DNA of 64,000 nt from Clostridium zeae (GCF_017312485.1 NZ_BMBA01000001.1:1906658-1970657); one strand, 5' to 3'; shown: positions 8,114-19,469, counted from the stretch's first letter. The notes: generated by a model from the sequence alone, not told the origin. A program made the numbers and translations.

Positions 8114-8509
8114 TTATTTCTTTATCTGTAATCTAGCCATAGCTCTTGCTAGGGCTACTTTAGCTCTATAAACATCTATATCTACAGAACCTTCTAGTCT
8201 GTTTTCTGCTCTTTCTTTAGCTTTCTCAGCTCTAGCAGCATCTATTTCTTCAGGCCATTCAGCAGAATCACAAGCAAAAATCAGCTCATTATCCTTAAAC
8301 TGAACTATTCCAGTGGAAGTTACCACAGTATATTCCTTATTATTTGCATCGACAAACTTAGTTACTGTAGGTATTGTATTGGTTATATAAGCAATGTGAT
8401 TTGCATAAACTTCAAATTCACCATCACTATTTTTTGAAAGAATTTTAATAACATCTCCAGAGAACATCTCTCTATTAGGAGTAATTAAATGTAAATTAAA
8501 TGTATTCAT
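8114..8509 (-). CDS. atpC: ATP synthase epsilon subunit
   Basis: The 131-residue protein has the N-terminal beta-sandwich (FNLHLITPNREMFSGDV) and a C-terminal helical hairpin rich in Ala, Arg and Glu (AARAEKAKERAENRLEG). Epsilon couples the central stalk to the c ring and can inhibit ATP hydrolysis. It is last in the operon, 25 bases after atpD, with a terminator behind it. Confidence 0.96.
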   Translation of the reverse strand: MNTFNLHLITPNREMFSGDVIKILSKNSDGEFEVYANHIAYITNTIPTVTKFVDANNKEYTVVTSTGIVQFKDNELIFACDSAEWPEEIDAARAEKAKERAENRLEGSVDIDVYRAKVALARAMARLQIKK

Positions 8510-8534
8510 AATTAATCTCCTCTATGTGTCCTAA

Positions 8535-9938
<1,404 letters not shown>

Positions 9939-9941
9939 TCA

Positions 9942-10802
9942 CTATTTTTGCGCATTTGCTCCACTTACTATTTCACTAATTTCTTGAGTAATAGCGCCTT
10001 GTCTTATTCTATTATATTTAATATTATATGCATCCAAAAGATCATTGGCATTCTTAGTAGCTCCGTCCATCGCTTGCATTCTTGAATTTTGTTCACTTGC
10101 CTTAGAATGAAGTAATGAATTAAGAAGTTTACCCCTAAAATATATATCAAATGTATTTTCAACAATTGAAGAACTATTAGGTTCTATTAAGAAATCATTT
10201 CTTTTTGCATTTTTATCTTCATTTCTATCTATTGGTAAAAGTTTATCAACAGTTACTAATTGTCTAACTGGTGAATAAAAATGAGTATATACTACATTAA
10301 CTTCGCCAACTTCACTATCTTTATATAACCTTAAAGCATGCTCAACTACAGTCTTAGCCTCTTTAACAGTAGGTATATCTGAAATTTGAACATATTCAGC
10401 TATTGTCTCAAAGCCATATTTTTTTACATACGATATGCCTTTTTGACCAACGACCATAACAACATTATTTAAAGTATCAAAACCAGCTACTTCATTTAAT
10501 TGAGAAGCCACACCATGATTAAAGCCTCCACAGAGACCTGAATCTGAAGTTAGCACAATATAAAGTTTTTTAGCCGATTTATTTCCCTTTATGTAAATAC
10601 TGTTATTATCATCATCTATAGACTTTATCAACTCGTCTGCAACTTTCTGGATAGAATTAAAATATCTATTATTGGTTTCCAATTCCATTCTAGCTTTTCT
10701 TAGTTTAGAAGTGGCAACAAGTCCCATGGCTTTAGTTATCTTTTTGGTGTTGGTTACTGACTTAATTCTTCTTTTTATATCTAAAAGTCCAGCTCCTGCC
10801 AT
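9942..10802 (-). CDS. atpG: ATP synthase gamma subunit
   Basis: The central-stalk rotor has conserved N-terminal DIKRRIKSVTNTKKITKAM and C-terminal helix NRIRQGAITQEISEIVSGA; 286 residues. The start is moved to ATG at 10802 because AGGAGG lies eight bases before it. The longer frame would begin at a GTG that overlaps that ribosome binding site. Confidence 0.97.
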   Translation of the reverse strand: MAGAGLLDIKRRIKSVTNTKKITKAMGLVATSKLRKARMELETNNRYFNSIQKVADELIKSIDDDNNSIYIKGNKSAKKLYIVLTSDSGLCGGFNHGVASQLNEVAGFDTLNNVVMVVGQKGISYVKKYGFETIAEYVQISDIPTVKEAKTVVEHALRLYKDSEVGEVNVVYTHFYSPVRQLVTVDKLLPIDRNEDKNAKRNDFLIEPNSSSIVENTFDIYFRGKLLNSLLHSKASEQNSRMQAMDGATKNANDLLDAYNIKYNRIRQGAITQEISEIVSGANAQK

Positions 10803-10840
10803 CCATTCCACCTCCTAAAAGATTGCATAGCTTAAAAAAG

Positions 10841-12349
10841 CTATGCTAAAAATATCTTCTTAAATTCTGCTATTGCTTGCTCAAGGTTTGATTTAATTTC
10901 ATCAGTTAAAACTTTACCTTCAGCAATTGACTTTGGAATATCTCTATGATGTGTATCAATATATTCTAAGAAGTCTTTTTCAAACGCCTTTACATCAGAT
11001 ACTTTTATATCAGATAAGAAGTCATTTACAGCAGTATAAAGGATTATTATTTGCTTATCAACATCCATACCTGAATATTGATCTTGCTTTAATACTTCTA
11101 TTAGTCTCTTACCTTTTTCAAGTCTTCTTTGAGTATCTTTATCAAGGTCAGAACCGAATTGAGCAAAAGCTGCAAGTTCCCTATACTGAGCAAGTTCTAG
11201 TCTTAATGTACCTGAAACTTGTTTCATAGCCTTTATTTGTGCGTTACCACCAACTCTGGAAACTGACATACCTGAGTTAACCGCTGGTCTTTGACCTGCA
11301 TTAAATAGTTCTGACTCAAGGAATATCTGACCATCTGTTATAGATATAACATTTGTTGGGATGTAAGCAGTGATATCACCAGCTAGTGTTTCTATTATAG
11401 GAAGCGCAGTTAATGAACCTCCACCATTCTTAGCAGACAACTTTGCTGCTCTTTCAAGTAATCTTGAGTGAATGTAGAAAACATCTCCTGGATAAGCTTC
11501 TCTTCCTGGTGGTCTCTTAAGTAATAATGACATTGTTCTGTATGCTACTGCATGCTTAGTTAAATCATCATATACAACTAATACATGTTTTCCTTGATTC
11601 ATAAAATATTCACCCATTGAACATCCAGCATATGGAGCTAGATATTGAAGTGGTGCTGAATCAGCTGCAGTTGATGCAACTACTATTGTATAATCCATTG
11701 CTCCCATTTCAGTAAAAGTGTTAACTATATGAGCAACTGTAGATTGTTTTTGACCTATAGCAACATATATACATATAACATCTTTACCTTTTTGGTTCAG
11801 AATTGTATCTATAGCTATAGCAGTCTTACCAATCTGTCTATCTCCTATTATAAGCTCTCTTTGACCTCTTCCGATCGGAATCATTGAGTCAATAGCTTTT
11901 ATACCAGTTTGAAGAGGTTCATTAACTGAACTTCTATCAATTATTGTTGGCGCTGGACTTTCTATTGGTCTGTAACCATCATTCTTTATCGGTCCTTTAG
12001 CATCTATTGGTATACCTAATGAATTTACAACTCTTCCAATTAAGGCATCTCCTACTGGAACTTCAACTATCTTTCCAGTTCTCTTAACAATATCCCCTTC
12101 TTTGATTCCTTCTTCAGAACCTAGAAGAACGCATCCTACGTTATCTTGTTCCAAGTTTTGAGCCATTCCATAGACATTGTTAGGGAATTCAAGAAGTTCA
12201 CCTGCCATGCAATGATCCAAACCGTAAACTCTAGCAATACCATCACCGATTTGAATAATTGTACCTGAATCTACAGTTTCGATTTGCTTTTCGTATTTTT
12301 CTATTTCTCTTTTAATTATAGATGTTATCTCTTCCGGTTTAATATTCAT
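10841..12349 (-). CDS. atpA: ATP synthase alpha subunit
   Basis: The 502-residue non-catalytic nucleotide-binding F1 subunit has P-loop [15 protein letters not shown] near residue 170, the alpha-specific [20 protein letters not shown], and [15 protein letters not shown] containing the conserved arginine finger region. Gene order places it between atpH and atpG. Confidence 0.99.
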   Translation of the reverse strand: MNIKPEEITSIIKREIEKYEKQIETVDSGTIIQIGDGIARVYGLDHCMAGELLEFPNNVYGMAQNLEQDNVGCVLLGSEEGIKEGDIVKRTGKIVEVPVGDALIGRVVNSLGIPIDAKGPIKNDGYRPIESPAPTIIDRSSVNEPLQTGIKAIDSMIPIGRGQRELIIGDRQIGKTAIAIDTILNQKGKDVICIYVAIGQKQSTVAHIVNTFTEMGAMDYTIVVASTAADSAPLQYLAPYAGCSMGEYFMNQGKHVLVVYDDLTKHAVAYRTMSLLLKRPPGREAYPGDVFYIHSRLLERAAKLSAKNGGGSLTALPIIETLAGDITAYIPTNVISITDGQIFLESELFNAGQRPAVNSGMSVSRVGGNAQIKAMKQVSGTLRLELAQYRELAAFAQFGSDLDKDTQRRLEKGKRLIEVLKQDQYSGMDVDKQIIILYTAVNDFLSDIKVSDVKAFEKDFLEYIDTHHRDIPKSIAEGKVLTDEIKSNLEQAIAEFKKIFLA

Positions 12350-12359
12350 GGATTCACCT

Positions 12360-12899
12360 CTATTCTCTCTTAAGCATTAGGGCTTTCATTTCATCAAGCT
12401 TTAACTTTATTGTTCCGTCAATAACGTCATTTCCAACCCTAACGTAAAGTCCACCTATTATGCTCTTATCGATCTCTTGCTCGAATATAATACTTTTATC
12501 ATATTTTCTTTCAAGCTTTTCTTTTAAACTTCTTAACTGTTCATCCTCTAAAGGAATTACACTTTTCACGTTAGCGATAAGTGTATTATTTCTTTCTAGA
12601 TAGATTTTTTCCATCTGATCTAGTTTCTGTCTTAGATAAAGTATTCTATCCTTTTCTATCAATATTAATAGAAAAGAAAGTAATTCATCATCAATTTTTC
12701 CTTTAAATATATTAATGAAAGTTGTTTTCTTTTTTCCAGTGCTTATTTGTGGATGCTTAATAACTTCAAAAAAGTCAGGATTATTGTAAACTAAATCACA
12801 TATTTCCCTAAGATCTTGAAGATATTCTTCAACTTTTCCTTTTTCTTCTGCTACTTTATAAAGAGCAAGTGCGTATCTCCTATCTAAATATTCATACAT
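12360..12899 (-). CDS. atpH: ATP synthase delta subunit
   Basis: The 179-residue peripheral-stalk subunit linking b to F1 begins [23 protein letters not shown] and ends with the family motif [22 protein letters not shown]. It lies two bases downstream of atpF and ten bases before atpA, so translational coupling is likely. Confidence 0.97.
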   Translation of the reverse strand: MYEYLDRRYALALYKVAEEKGKVEEYLQDLREICDLVYNNPDFFEVIKHPQISTGKKKTTFINIFKGKIDDELLSFLLILIEKDRILYLRQKLDQMEKIYLERNNTLIANVKSVIPLEDEQLRSLKEKLERKYDKSIIFEQEIDKSIIGGLYVRVGNDVIDGTIKLKLDEMKALMLKRE

Positions 12900-12901
12900 A
12901 A

Positions 12902-13384
12902 TTAGATACCTACCTTAGCAATAAAGTCATTTATAAGCTTTCTGTGTTTATCTTCATCAATACTTTCTTCTAGAGCCTTAGTTGAAATAAGTACTGCTAG
13001 ATCAACAACTTGATCTCTGATTTCTTGCTCTGCTTTCTCTTTTTCTCTTTTTATTTCTACAGTAGCTCTATCTAATATAGTTTGAGCTTCAGTTTTTGCT
13101 TGATCCACAATCTCTTCATATACTTTATCTGCTTTGTGTTTTTGGGATTCAGTAAGTTTCTTTGCTTCATCCTTAGCAGATCTTAAGATTCTTTCATTTT
13201 CTAATAATAAAGTTCTAGCTTTTTCTGTGTCTTCATCAGCGCTATCAAGTTTTGATTGTATATCGTTTTGTCTGTCTTCTATTACCTTTCCAATCTTTCC
13301 AAAGAAAAAGTATCTCATAAAACCATACAAAATCAAAAGATTAATTAACGCCGCTAAGACATGTAACCAGTCTATCTCCAACAT
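12902..13384 (-). CDS. atpF: ATP synthase b subunit
   Basis: The 160-residue stator subunit has one N-terminal membrane helix (WLHVLAALINLLILYGFMRYF, about residues 6-26) and then a long charged coiled coil (about 30-140) rich in E, K, A and R. GGGAGG precedes the ATG by 11 bases, slightly far but with no better start. Confidence 0.96.
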   Translation of the reverse strand: MLEIDWLHVLAALINLLILYGFMRYFFFGKIGKVIEDRQNDIQSKLDSADEDTEKARTLLLENERILRSAKDEAKKLTESQKHKADKVYEEIVDQAKTEAQTILDRATVEIKREKEKAEQEIRDQVVDLAVLISTKALEESIDEDKHRKLINDFIAKVGI

Positions 13385-13475
13385 CTACATCTTAGCCTCC
13401 CTTCGGAGCAAAACTAATTATAATTATATTAAGAATTCAAATAATAATTGTTTGCCTTAATACAAATTTAAAAAA

Positions 13476-13700
13476 TTATTTTGCAACAAATATTAATAAT
13501 ATAGATACTAATAGTCCATAAATAGCTGTAGTTTCTGCGAATGCAGCACCTATTAATAATGTAGTTGTTATTTTACCGCTTAATTCAGGTTGTCTTGATA
13601 TACCTTCTACCGCCTTACCTGTCGCTATACCAATACCAACTCCTGCTCCAATACCTGCTAATGCAGCAATACCTGCTCCTAAATACTTAATATACTCCAT
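13476..13700 (-). CDS. atpE: ATP synthase c subunit
   Basis: The 74-residue hairpin of two membrane helices forms the rotor ring. Helix 1 is Gly-rich ([21 protein letters not shown]), the polar loop is RQPELSGK, and helix 2 carries the ion-binding carboxylate E56 followed by T57 and T58. The position of the Gln ligand seen in Na+-translocating rings is occupied by Ile23, which argues for proton rather than sodium coupling. Confidence 0.97.
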   Translation of the reverse strand: MEYIKYLGAGIAALAGIGAGVGIGIATGKAVEGISRQPELSGKITTTLLIGAAFAETTAIYGLLVSILLIFVAK

Positions 13701-13726
13701 TTAAAAAATCCTCCTTTAGTATGTTT

Positions 13727-14422
13727 TTAATGTTCAACAACCATTTTTATGTTTATCATGGTCAGCATTACAAAGATGACCATTTGTATAAACCCATCGA
13801 ATAAGTCAAAGTATCCGTGGAAAATCACAGGAATACCTATTTGCGCAAGCCAACCAAAGTTGTGCAGTGCTTGATAAATTAAGTCAACTAGAACAGTTGC
13901 AGCTAAAATATTACCAAAAAGTCTCAGACTTAATGAAACTGGTAAAATAGCTCTTTCTAATATATTTAGAGGTACCATCGGCCAAAATGGCTTAGCATAT
14001 CCACCTATATAGTGACCTAGTCCTAATCTCTTAATTCCAGTTACATGAATTAAAATAAAAGTCATAAGTGAAAATGAAACAACTGTACTAAAATTTACTG
14101 TTGGTGGCTGTAGACCCAATAGTCCTACTAAATTTAACGTTAAAAGATAAATTGCTAAAGTTCCTATATATGGTACAAAACTTTTAAAGTTCTCACCCAT
14201 ATTGTCTACTACAGTACTAGTTGCAAACTCATAAAGCATTTCAGCTACAGTTTGCTTCTTGTCTGGAACTTTTTTAAGATTTCTTGTAGCTATTATACAT
14301 ATTGCAGCAAGAATAACTATAACAATCCATTCAATAACTAAATCTAAAGTTATATTGAATGTAAGTCCCCCTATTGGCAACTTGTAAATTACAATAGGAT
14401 CTAATCCTTCCAACCTAATCAC
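13727..14422 (-). CDS. atpB: ATP synthase a subunit
   Basis: This 231-residue polytopic membrane subunit forms the ion half-channels. The essential arginine lies in ILPVSLSLRLFGNILAATVL (about residues 168-187). About five to six hydrophobic segments are visible. Its start overlaps the end of the upstream atpI-like gene by eight bases. Confidence 0.97.
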   Translation of the reverse strand: MIRLEGLDPIVIYKLPIGGLTFNITLDLVIEWIVIVILAAICIIATRNLKKVPDKKQTVAEMLYEFATSTVVDNMGENFKSFVPYIGTLAIYLLTLNLVGLLGLQPPTVNFSTVVSFSLMTFILIHVTGIKRLGLGHYIGGYAKPFWPMVPLNILERAILPVSLSLRLFGNILAATVLVDLIYQALHNFGWLAQIGIPVIFHGYFDLFDGFIQMVIFVMLTMINIKMVVEH

Positions 14423-14786
14423 TTCCTTTCTTATTTATAAACCAATATAAAATAATACCTATGAACTGAGTAAATGTACCCAGTATATAGGTTAGTAAAC
14501 GAGTATAATCATCAATAAATAAAAAAGCTAGTGCGATAATGATTATAAATTGAAATATATATCCTATATACGCTGCTACCACTCTTTTAGCTTTTGAAAA
14601 ATTCAACAAAGTATGTATAGTATAACCTTTAATAACAAAAGTTATTGACGAAATCATAATACCTGTAAGAAATGCAAATGCTAAATTCTCATTATATACT
14701 TTCGTAAGAATAAGTGAGACACTTAACCCTACAAGCAAATTAAATTTAAAAACTCCGAAAATAAATTTGGTTAATGATTGATTCAT
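14415..14786 (-). CDS. atpI: AtpI-like ATP synthase assembly protein
   Basis: The 123-residue protein has about four hydrophobic segments (about 13-28, 33-50, 66-92, 98-117). It has no strong sequence motif; it is identified mainly by being the first gene of the atp operon and overlapping atpB. AtpI-type proteins help c-ring assembly. Confidence 0.8.
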   Translation of the reverse strand: MNQSLTKFIFGVFKFNLLVGLSVSLILTKVYNENLAFAFLTGIMISSITFVIKGYTIHTLLNFSKAKRVVAAYIGYIFQFIIIIALAFLFIDDYTRLLTYILGTFTQFIGIILYWFINKKGSD

Positions 14787-14817
14787 ATTATTCTCCTATA
14801 ATCTCAAGCACGAAATT

Positions 14818-14846
14818 ATTATATTACTGTATGTCCTTACTTTAAA
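14818..14846 (-). promoter_or_regulatory. Candidate promoter of the atp operon
   Basis: On the minus strand TTTAAA and TATAAT are 17 bases apart, with transcription predicted to begin about 25 bases before the atpI start. The -35 is weak. Confidence 0.4.
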
Positions 14847-14879
14847 GTTTTGATTTCGTTCTTAAATAGCTTATTTAAG

Positions 14880-15440
14880 CTAAATAAGTGAAATTATCTC
14901 TTGGTAATTCATTAATACGTCATATATCTCTTGGAAATTTCATTTTTCTTTTTTCGCGCAATTTATATCATTCATTCAATCATTTTTCCGAATATTTAAA
15001 AATATACTTTTTTCTACAACATAGTGTATGATAACATTTTCAAAACCATATTTAATACATTTTATTACATAAAGTTTTTTGCAACTCATTATTTTATAGT
15101 GTTATATTGAATCGTATTAAACTTTTTCACATATTAATATTAAAATCTTTTAACACAATTGAATAAACGTTATTATAATTATTCAAATTTTTTTTTGTAT
15201 TTTTAGATCACTCAGTACTAAGGTTTCTTTAAACATGCTTTATTTACTGAATTCCTCACAATCCCACCTAGTAAAAATTAAAAAATTGATTGAATCTTTC
15301 TACAGTTTTTCTTGCATATTTAGTTATTACTATTTTAATATAAATTCCTTACATTAATTTAAGAGTTTCAGCTAATGTATTTATACCTTTGTCCTTAATC
15401 CTTTCTTCGATATTTATTTTTATATAAAAAAAAAGATTTT
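14880..15440. other. Gene-free AT-rich region between atp operon and repeat A
   Basis: About 560 bases with no convincing reading frame, tRNA or terminator. A weak repeat of ATCTCTTGG occurs near 14895 and 14930. Nothing else was supported. Confidence 0.5.
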
Positions 15441-15672
15441 AGTTTAAGAGTATTGTTGAAATTAAGTTGTTATAAAGGAGATGCTATATGAGTGAGCTAT
15501 TAGAATTAAATGATTTTTTCAGATGGAATGGCGTTAAGAAACTGTACTGTTCGAACGTAGTGAGTTTACAGTTTTAGCCATGTAATATGACAAAATCATA
15601 TTAATTCTTTGCGAAGGCTCATTAAAGCATCGGATGTATAACAACTTAATTTCAAACAAAGCTTAGTTTAAA
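15441..15672 (+). repeat. Family A structured repeat, copy 1
   Basis: Outer arms TTGAAATTAAGTTGTTATA (15456-15474) and its exact complement (15637-15655) enclose 162 bases. Inner pairing GATGCT/AGCATC (15480-15485 with 15626-15631) extends the stem. Inside lie AAACTGTA/TACAGTTT and AATATGA/TCATATT hairpins. A ribosome binding site and short frame begin in the left part. The copy at 33155-33566 keeps the same layout with different arm sequence that still pairs. Confidence 0.8.
15488..15577 (+). CDS. Possible 29-residue leader peptide inside repeat A copy 1
   Basis: AAGGAG lies seven bases before an ATG that opens MSELLELNDFFRWNG and 14 further residues. The second copy at 33206 has the same first 15 residues, with one silent AGT/AGC change, before it is interrupted. 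This could be a translated leader, the remnant of a mobile-element gene start, or chance within a conserved RNA. Expression is unproven. Confidence 0.3.
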   Translation: MSELLELNDFFRWNGVKKLYCSNVVSLQF

Positions 15673-15903
15673 AATATGTGAATGATGTCCGAGATATATT
15701 TCAACTCATAATTATTCTATATATTTTTATTCTATTTATTCATAATATAAAAAACTTATTTTAGTCAAACTTTCTGAATGTATATAAGAAAATTATAACA
15801 GGTAAACAAGATTCATTTGCTGTATTCATTAAAAAATTATTTTAACTGCTTGCAATTACTAGTTTTAGTTAGTATTAAAATTTTATACTTTTCCTATAAA
15901 GAA

Positions 15904-15931
15904 AAAAACAGCCCTTTAAAGGGCTGTTTTT
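15904..15931 (-). terminator. Intrinsic terminator of thlA
   Basis: AAAAACAGCCC and GGGCTGTTTTT form an 11-bp stem around TTTAAA. It sits two bases beyond the thlA stop codon. Confidence 0.92.
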
Positions 15932-15932
15932 A

Positions 15933-17114
15933 CTATACTCTTTCTACTATTAAAGCTGTTCCTAAGCCTCCACCGATGCATAGAGTAGCTAAACCTTTTT
16001 TAGCTTCTCTTTTTTCCATTTCGTGAAGTAATGAAACAAGTATTCTTGCACCTGAAGCCCCAACTGGGTGTCCTAATGCAATAGCTCCACCATTTACATT
16101 AACTTTGCTCATATCAAAGTTTAAGTCTTTAGCAACAGCTAAACTTTGTGAAGCAAAAGCTTCATTAGCTTCTATTAAATCTAAATCTTCTACTGTTAAG
16201 TTAGCAATTTCTAAAGCTTTCTTAGTAGCATGGAATGGACCGTATCCCATTATTGTTGGATCAAGACCTTTTGATCCGTAAGAAACTATCTTAGCTAATG
16301 GTTTTATTCCTAATTCTGCAGCTTTTTCTGCACTCATTACAACAAATGCTGCAGCTCCATCATTTATACCTGAAGCATTACCTGCAGTTACTGTTCCGTC
16401 TTTCTTAAATGCAGGCTTAAGTTTACCTAGTGACTCAGCAGTTGTTCCGAATCTTGGGAACTCATCAGTATCGAATACTTTTGGCTCTCCTTTTCTTTGA
16501 GGAATTACAACTGGAACTATTTCGTCCTTAAATCTTCCTTCTTTTACAGCCTTTTCAGCTTTTTGTTGTGATGCAGCAGCAAAAGCATCTTGTTCTTCTC
16601 TAGTAAGATTCCATTGTTCTGCTATATTTTCAGCAGTAATACCCATGTGATAGTTGTTGAAAGCATCAGTTAATGCATCATTTATCATAGAGTCGATCAT
16701 TTTACCGTCGCCCATTCTTTGACCAAATCTTGCAGTCTTAAGTAAATATGGAGCTTGAGACATGCTCTCCATACCACCTGCGATTATTACATCAGCATCT
16801 CCAGCTTTAATCATTTGAGCTGCTAAACTAACTGCTCTTAAACCTGATCCACATACCTTATTTATTGTCATAGCTGAAACTTCTACCGGAAGACCTGCCT
16901 TTATAACCGCTTGTCTTGCAACGTTTTGACCAAGTCCAGCTTGAATAACATTACCCATTATAACTTCATCAACTAAAGCTCCATCTACTCCAGCTCTATT
17001 TAATGCTTCTTTTATAACTGTTGCTCCTAAGTCTACAGCTGGAACGTCCTTTAGTGCTCCACCAAATGAACCAACTGCAGTTCTAACTGCACTTGCAATA
17101 ACAACTTCTCTCAT
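15933..17114 (-). CDS. thlA: Acetyl-CoA C-acetyltransferase (thiolase)
   Basis: The 393-residue biosynthetic thiolase condenses two acetyl-CoA to acetoacetyl-CoA, the entry to butyrate or butanol formation in clostridia. The active-site nucleophile is C88 in NKVCGSGL; H349 lies in [16 protein letters not shown] and the general-acid C379 in [11 protein letters not shown]. All three catalytic residues are intact. It is a single-gene unit with its own terminator, inserted between the atp and wecB-to-tdk groups relative to Bacillus order. Confidence 0.97.
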   Translation of the reverse strand: MREVVIASAVRTAVGSFGGALKDVPAVDLGATVIKEALNRAGVDGALVDEVIMGNVIQAGLGQNVARQAVIKAGLPVEVSAMTINKVCGSGLRAVSLAAQMIKAGDADVIIAGGMESMSQAPYLLKTARFGQRMGDGKMIDSMINDALTDAFNNYHMGITAENIAEQWNLTREEQDAFAAASQQKAEKAVKEGRFKDEIVPVVIPQRKGEPKVFDTDEFPRFGTTAESLGKLKPAFKKDGTVTAGNASGINDGAAAFVVMSAEKAAELGIKPLAKIVSYGSKGLDPTIMGYGPFHATKKALEIANLTVEDLDLIEANEAFASQSLAVAKDLNFDMSKVNVNGGAIALGHPVGASGARILVSLLHEMEKREAKKGLATLCIGGGLGTALIVERV

Positions 17115-17119
17115 GAAAA

Positions 17120-17467
17120 TTACCTCCTAGGTTTATTTATTATTAGACAATTTTTATCAATATTTAACTTCTTTATTTATTATAACTATTTTTCATATAT
17201 TTATCAATAGTTATTGTTAAAAAAAACACAATCTAAGAATACAGCTGTTATTTTCACTAATTATTATCTTCATTGGCAAACTAAAACAAAATAACCTTTT
17301 TCATTTACTTACATATTCAGAGACTGCACGGTAATATATCTCTTGTTACAATTAATACGGAATAACAATATTAGAATTTTTACCATCTCTTTTTCACATT
17401 AAATATGTTTATATAAATTTTCATATATTTCTTTACACATTTATTTATAATTATGTGGCAAGAATAG
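17120..17467. other. Intergenic region upstream of thlA
   Basis: About 350 bases of very AT-rich sequence that should contain the thlA promoter. No gene or clear element was picked out; a short dyad TACCTTT/AAAGGTA lies just beyond at 17469-17490. Confidence 0.4.
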
Positions 17468-17494
17468 TACCTTTGAATATACTAAAGGTAAAAT

Positions 17495-17524
17495 AAAAAA
17501 GGAAGTAGTAAAATTACTACTTCC
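17495..17524 (-). terminator. Intrinsic terminator of wecB
   Basis: GGAAGTAGTAA and TTACTACTTCC form a perfect 11-bp stem followed on the minus strand by six U. It closes the long tdk-to-wecB gene group. Confidence 0.92.
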
Positions 17525-17543
17525 AGTTAAAAAAATAACAAGT

Positions 17544-18689
17544 TTAGAATTCTTCTACTTCTTCTGAAGTTATATTAAAATACTTTAATATTGCTTTAAC
17601 TATCCTTTGAGATGCTTTTCCATCACCGTATGGGTTTATTGACTTGCTCATCTCATTATATGCTTCGTCATCATTTATCAATGCACTGGCTTCTCTTACT
17701 ATTACATCTACATCAGTACCAACAAGCTTCACTGTACCAGCTTCAACTGCTTCTGGTCTTTCAGTTACATCTCTAAGAACTAGCACTGGCTTTCCTAGAT
17801 GAGGGGCTTCTTCTTGAAGTCCTCCTGAATCTGTCATTACCATAAAACTCTTATTAATTAAGTTGTGAGTTTGCTTTGTATCTAGAGGAGGAAGAAGGTG
17901 AATCCTTTCCTTTCCCTCAAGCTTACTGAAAACTACATCCTTTACAACTGGATTCAAATGAACTAAATATACAAGTTCTACATCTTTATTTTCTGCAACT
18001 ATCTGATTTAATGCATCACAAATATTTTCTATTCCTTCGCCCCAGTTTTCTCTTCTATGCGCAGTAATCATTATTACCTTTTTATTTTCAAAATCTATAT
18101 AGTTAAGTTCTTCATGTTCAAAAACATAATTACCTTCAACTGTATGTTTCATTGCATCAATTACAGTATTACCTGTTATAAATATATCTGCTTCATTTAT
18201 TCCTTCTCTAAGAAGATTATTTTTTGAGCCCTTAGTAGGAGCAAAATGTAAATCTGCTATTGCACCCGTAAGCTTTCTATTCATCTCTTCAGGAAATGGA
18301 AAATACTTATCAAAAGTCCTAAGTCCTGCCTCAACATGACCAACTTTAATTTGCTTATAAAATGCAGCAAGCCCACCAGCAAAGGTTGTTGTTGTATCTC
18401 CATGTACTAGTATCATGTCTGGTTTTTCAGCCTCAAACACCTCTTCAAGACCCTCTAATACTCTATTAGTTATACCTGTTAAAGTCTGCTTAGTCTTCAT
18501 TATATTCAAATCATAATCAGGTACTATGTCAAAAAGTTCAAGTACTTGATCAAGCATTTCTCTATGTTGAGCCGTTACACACACCTTAGAAATAATATTG
18601 CTATTCCTTTCCAACTCTTTAACTAATGGAGCCATTTTAATTGCCTCAGGTCTTGTTCCAAATATAGTCATAATCTTTATAGTATTCAA
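17544..18689 (-). CDS. wecB: UDP-N-acetylglucosamine 2-epimerase (non-hydrolysing)
   Basis: The 381-residue enzyme interconverts UDP-GlcNAc and UDP-ManNAc for wall polymer linkage units. Signatures are IMTIFGTRPEAIKMAPLVKE at the N terminus, VHGDTTTTFAGGLAAF, the catalytic loop VGHVEAGLRT, and LTDSGGLQEE-type motif (VMTDSGGLQEEAPHLGKP). A TTG at 18689 is preferred because AGGAGG lies seven bases upstream of it, inside the longer frame. The same position in Bacillus is occupied by mnaA, before atpI. Confidence 0.94.
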   Translation of the reverse strand: MNTIKIMTIFGTRPEAIKMAPLVKELERNSNIISKVCVTAQHREMLDQVLELFDIVPDYDLNIMKTKQTLTGITNRVLEGLEEVFEAEKPDMILVHGDTTTTFAGGLAAFYKQIKVGHVEAGLRTFDKYFPFPEEMNRKLTGAIADLHFAPTKGSKNNLLREGINEADIFITGNTVIDAMKHTVEGNYVFEHEELNYIDFENKKVIMITAHRRENWGEGIENICDALNQIVAENKDVELVYLVHLNPVVKDVVFSKLEGKERIHLLPPLDTKQTHNLINKSFMVMTDSGGLQEEAPHLGKPVLVLRDVTERPEAVEAGTVKLVGTDVDVIVREASALINDDEAYNEMSKSINPYGDGKASQRIVKAILKYFNITSEEVEEF

Positions 18690-18764
18690 ATTTATTCCTC
18701 CTAAAATCAAAACACTGAAAATTTGAACATTTTTTTACAACACTGAAGTTGTTATTGTTTTAAA

Positions 18765-18860
18765 GAGTTCCTATATCGAAACTTAATTTATACTTGTTCA
18801 AAAATCATGGCTACTGGGGATTTTTGAACATGTATAAATTAATAGCTGAGTTAGGAACTC
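18765..18860. repeat. 96-base near-perfect palindrome
   Basis: The outer arms GAGTTCCTA/TAGGAACTC flank a 24-base inner arm (18783-18806) that pairs with 18819-18842 with a single mismatch, closed by a 12-base loop. It lies between wecB and the deaminase gene. No flanking U run, so it is unlikely to be a simple terminator. No second copy was seen in the window. Confidence 0.75.
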
Positions 18861-18959
18861 TATAATTACCTAAAACTAACTTATGCAAATTTAAATTCAA
18901 TATACTTCTATATTATAATTATATAATTTTCAATTCGTTGTGTATTAATAGTAAAAAGT

Positions 18960-19448
18960 TTAATAACCGGTTTGCGCACTAAGAGAATCATCATTTATTA
19001 TCCATTCATCAACATAAACAATCCTGAATTCGTTTTTGGTATCTCTTATAACAACCATATCAATCCCTGCATTTATTATAAGCCTTTTACACATCGCACA
19101 GGAATTAGCATCTTTTACAAATTCACCTGTATTTGCATCCTTACCTACTAAATATAATGTAGCACCAATCATATCTTTTCTCGAAGCACTTATTATTGCA
19201 TTAGCTTCACTATGAACACTTCTGCAAAGTTCATAATGAGTACCTCTCGGTACATTAAGCTCTTCTCTTCTGCACTTTTTCAAATCAATGCAATTAGTTC
19301 TTCCTCTTGGTGCTCCAGTATATCCAGTAGAAATTATTTCATCATTCTTTACTATTATAGATCCATAATTTCTTCTTAAACAAGTTCCTCTTTCCAGAAC
19401 AGTTTCTGCAATATCCAAATAATAATTGTGTTTATCTCTTCTATCCAT
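18960..19448 (-). CDS. dCMP/cytidine deaminase family protein (ComEB-like)
   Basis: The 162-residue zinc deaminase has the catalytic HSEANAII (HxE) and downstream SCAMCKRLIINAG (CxxC), plus a Cys/His cluster in TNCIDLKKC...THYELCRSVHSEA typical of dCMP deaminases. It would convert dCMP to dUMP for dTTP supply. The start is placed at ATG 19448, four bases after GGTGGAG; the longer frame would begin at a TTG in front of that site. Known homologs are called comEB. Confidence 0.9.
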   Translation of the reverse strand: MDRRDKHNYYLDIAETVLERGTCLRRNYGSIIVKNDEIISTGYTGAPRGRTNCIDLKKCRREELNVPRGTHYELCRSVHSEANAIISASRKDMIGATLYLVGKDANTGEFVKDANSCAMCKRLIINAGIDMVVIRDTKNEFRIVYVDEWIINDDSLSAQTGY

Positions 19449-19469
19449 TATACTCCACCCCAAATTAAT

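Noticed and set aside
13476-13700. Sodium-translocating ATP synthase
   Set aside because: The Gln ligand position is Ile, so the sodium site is incomplete.
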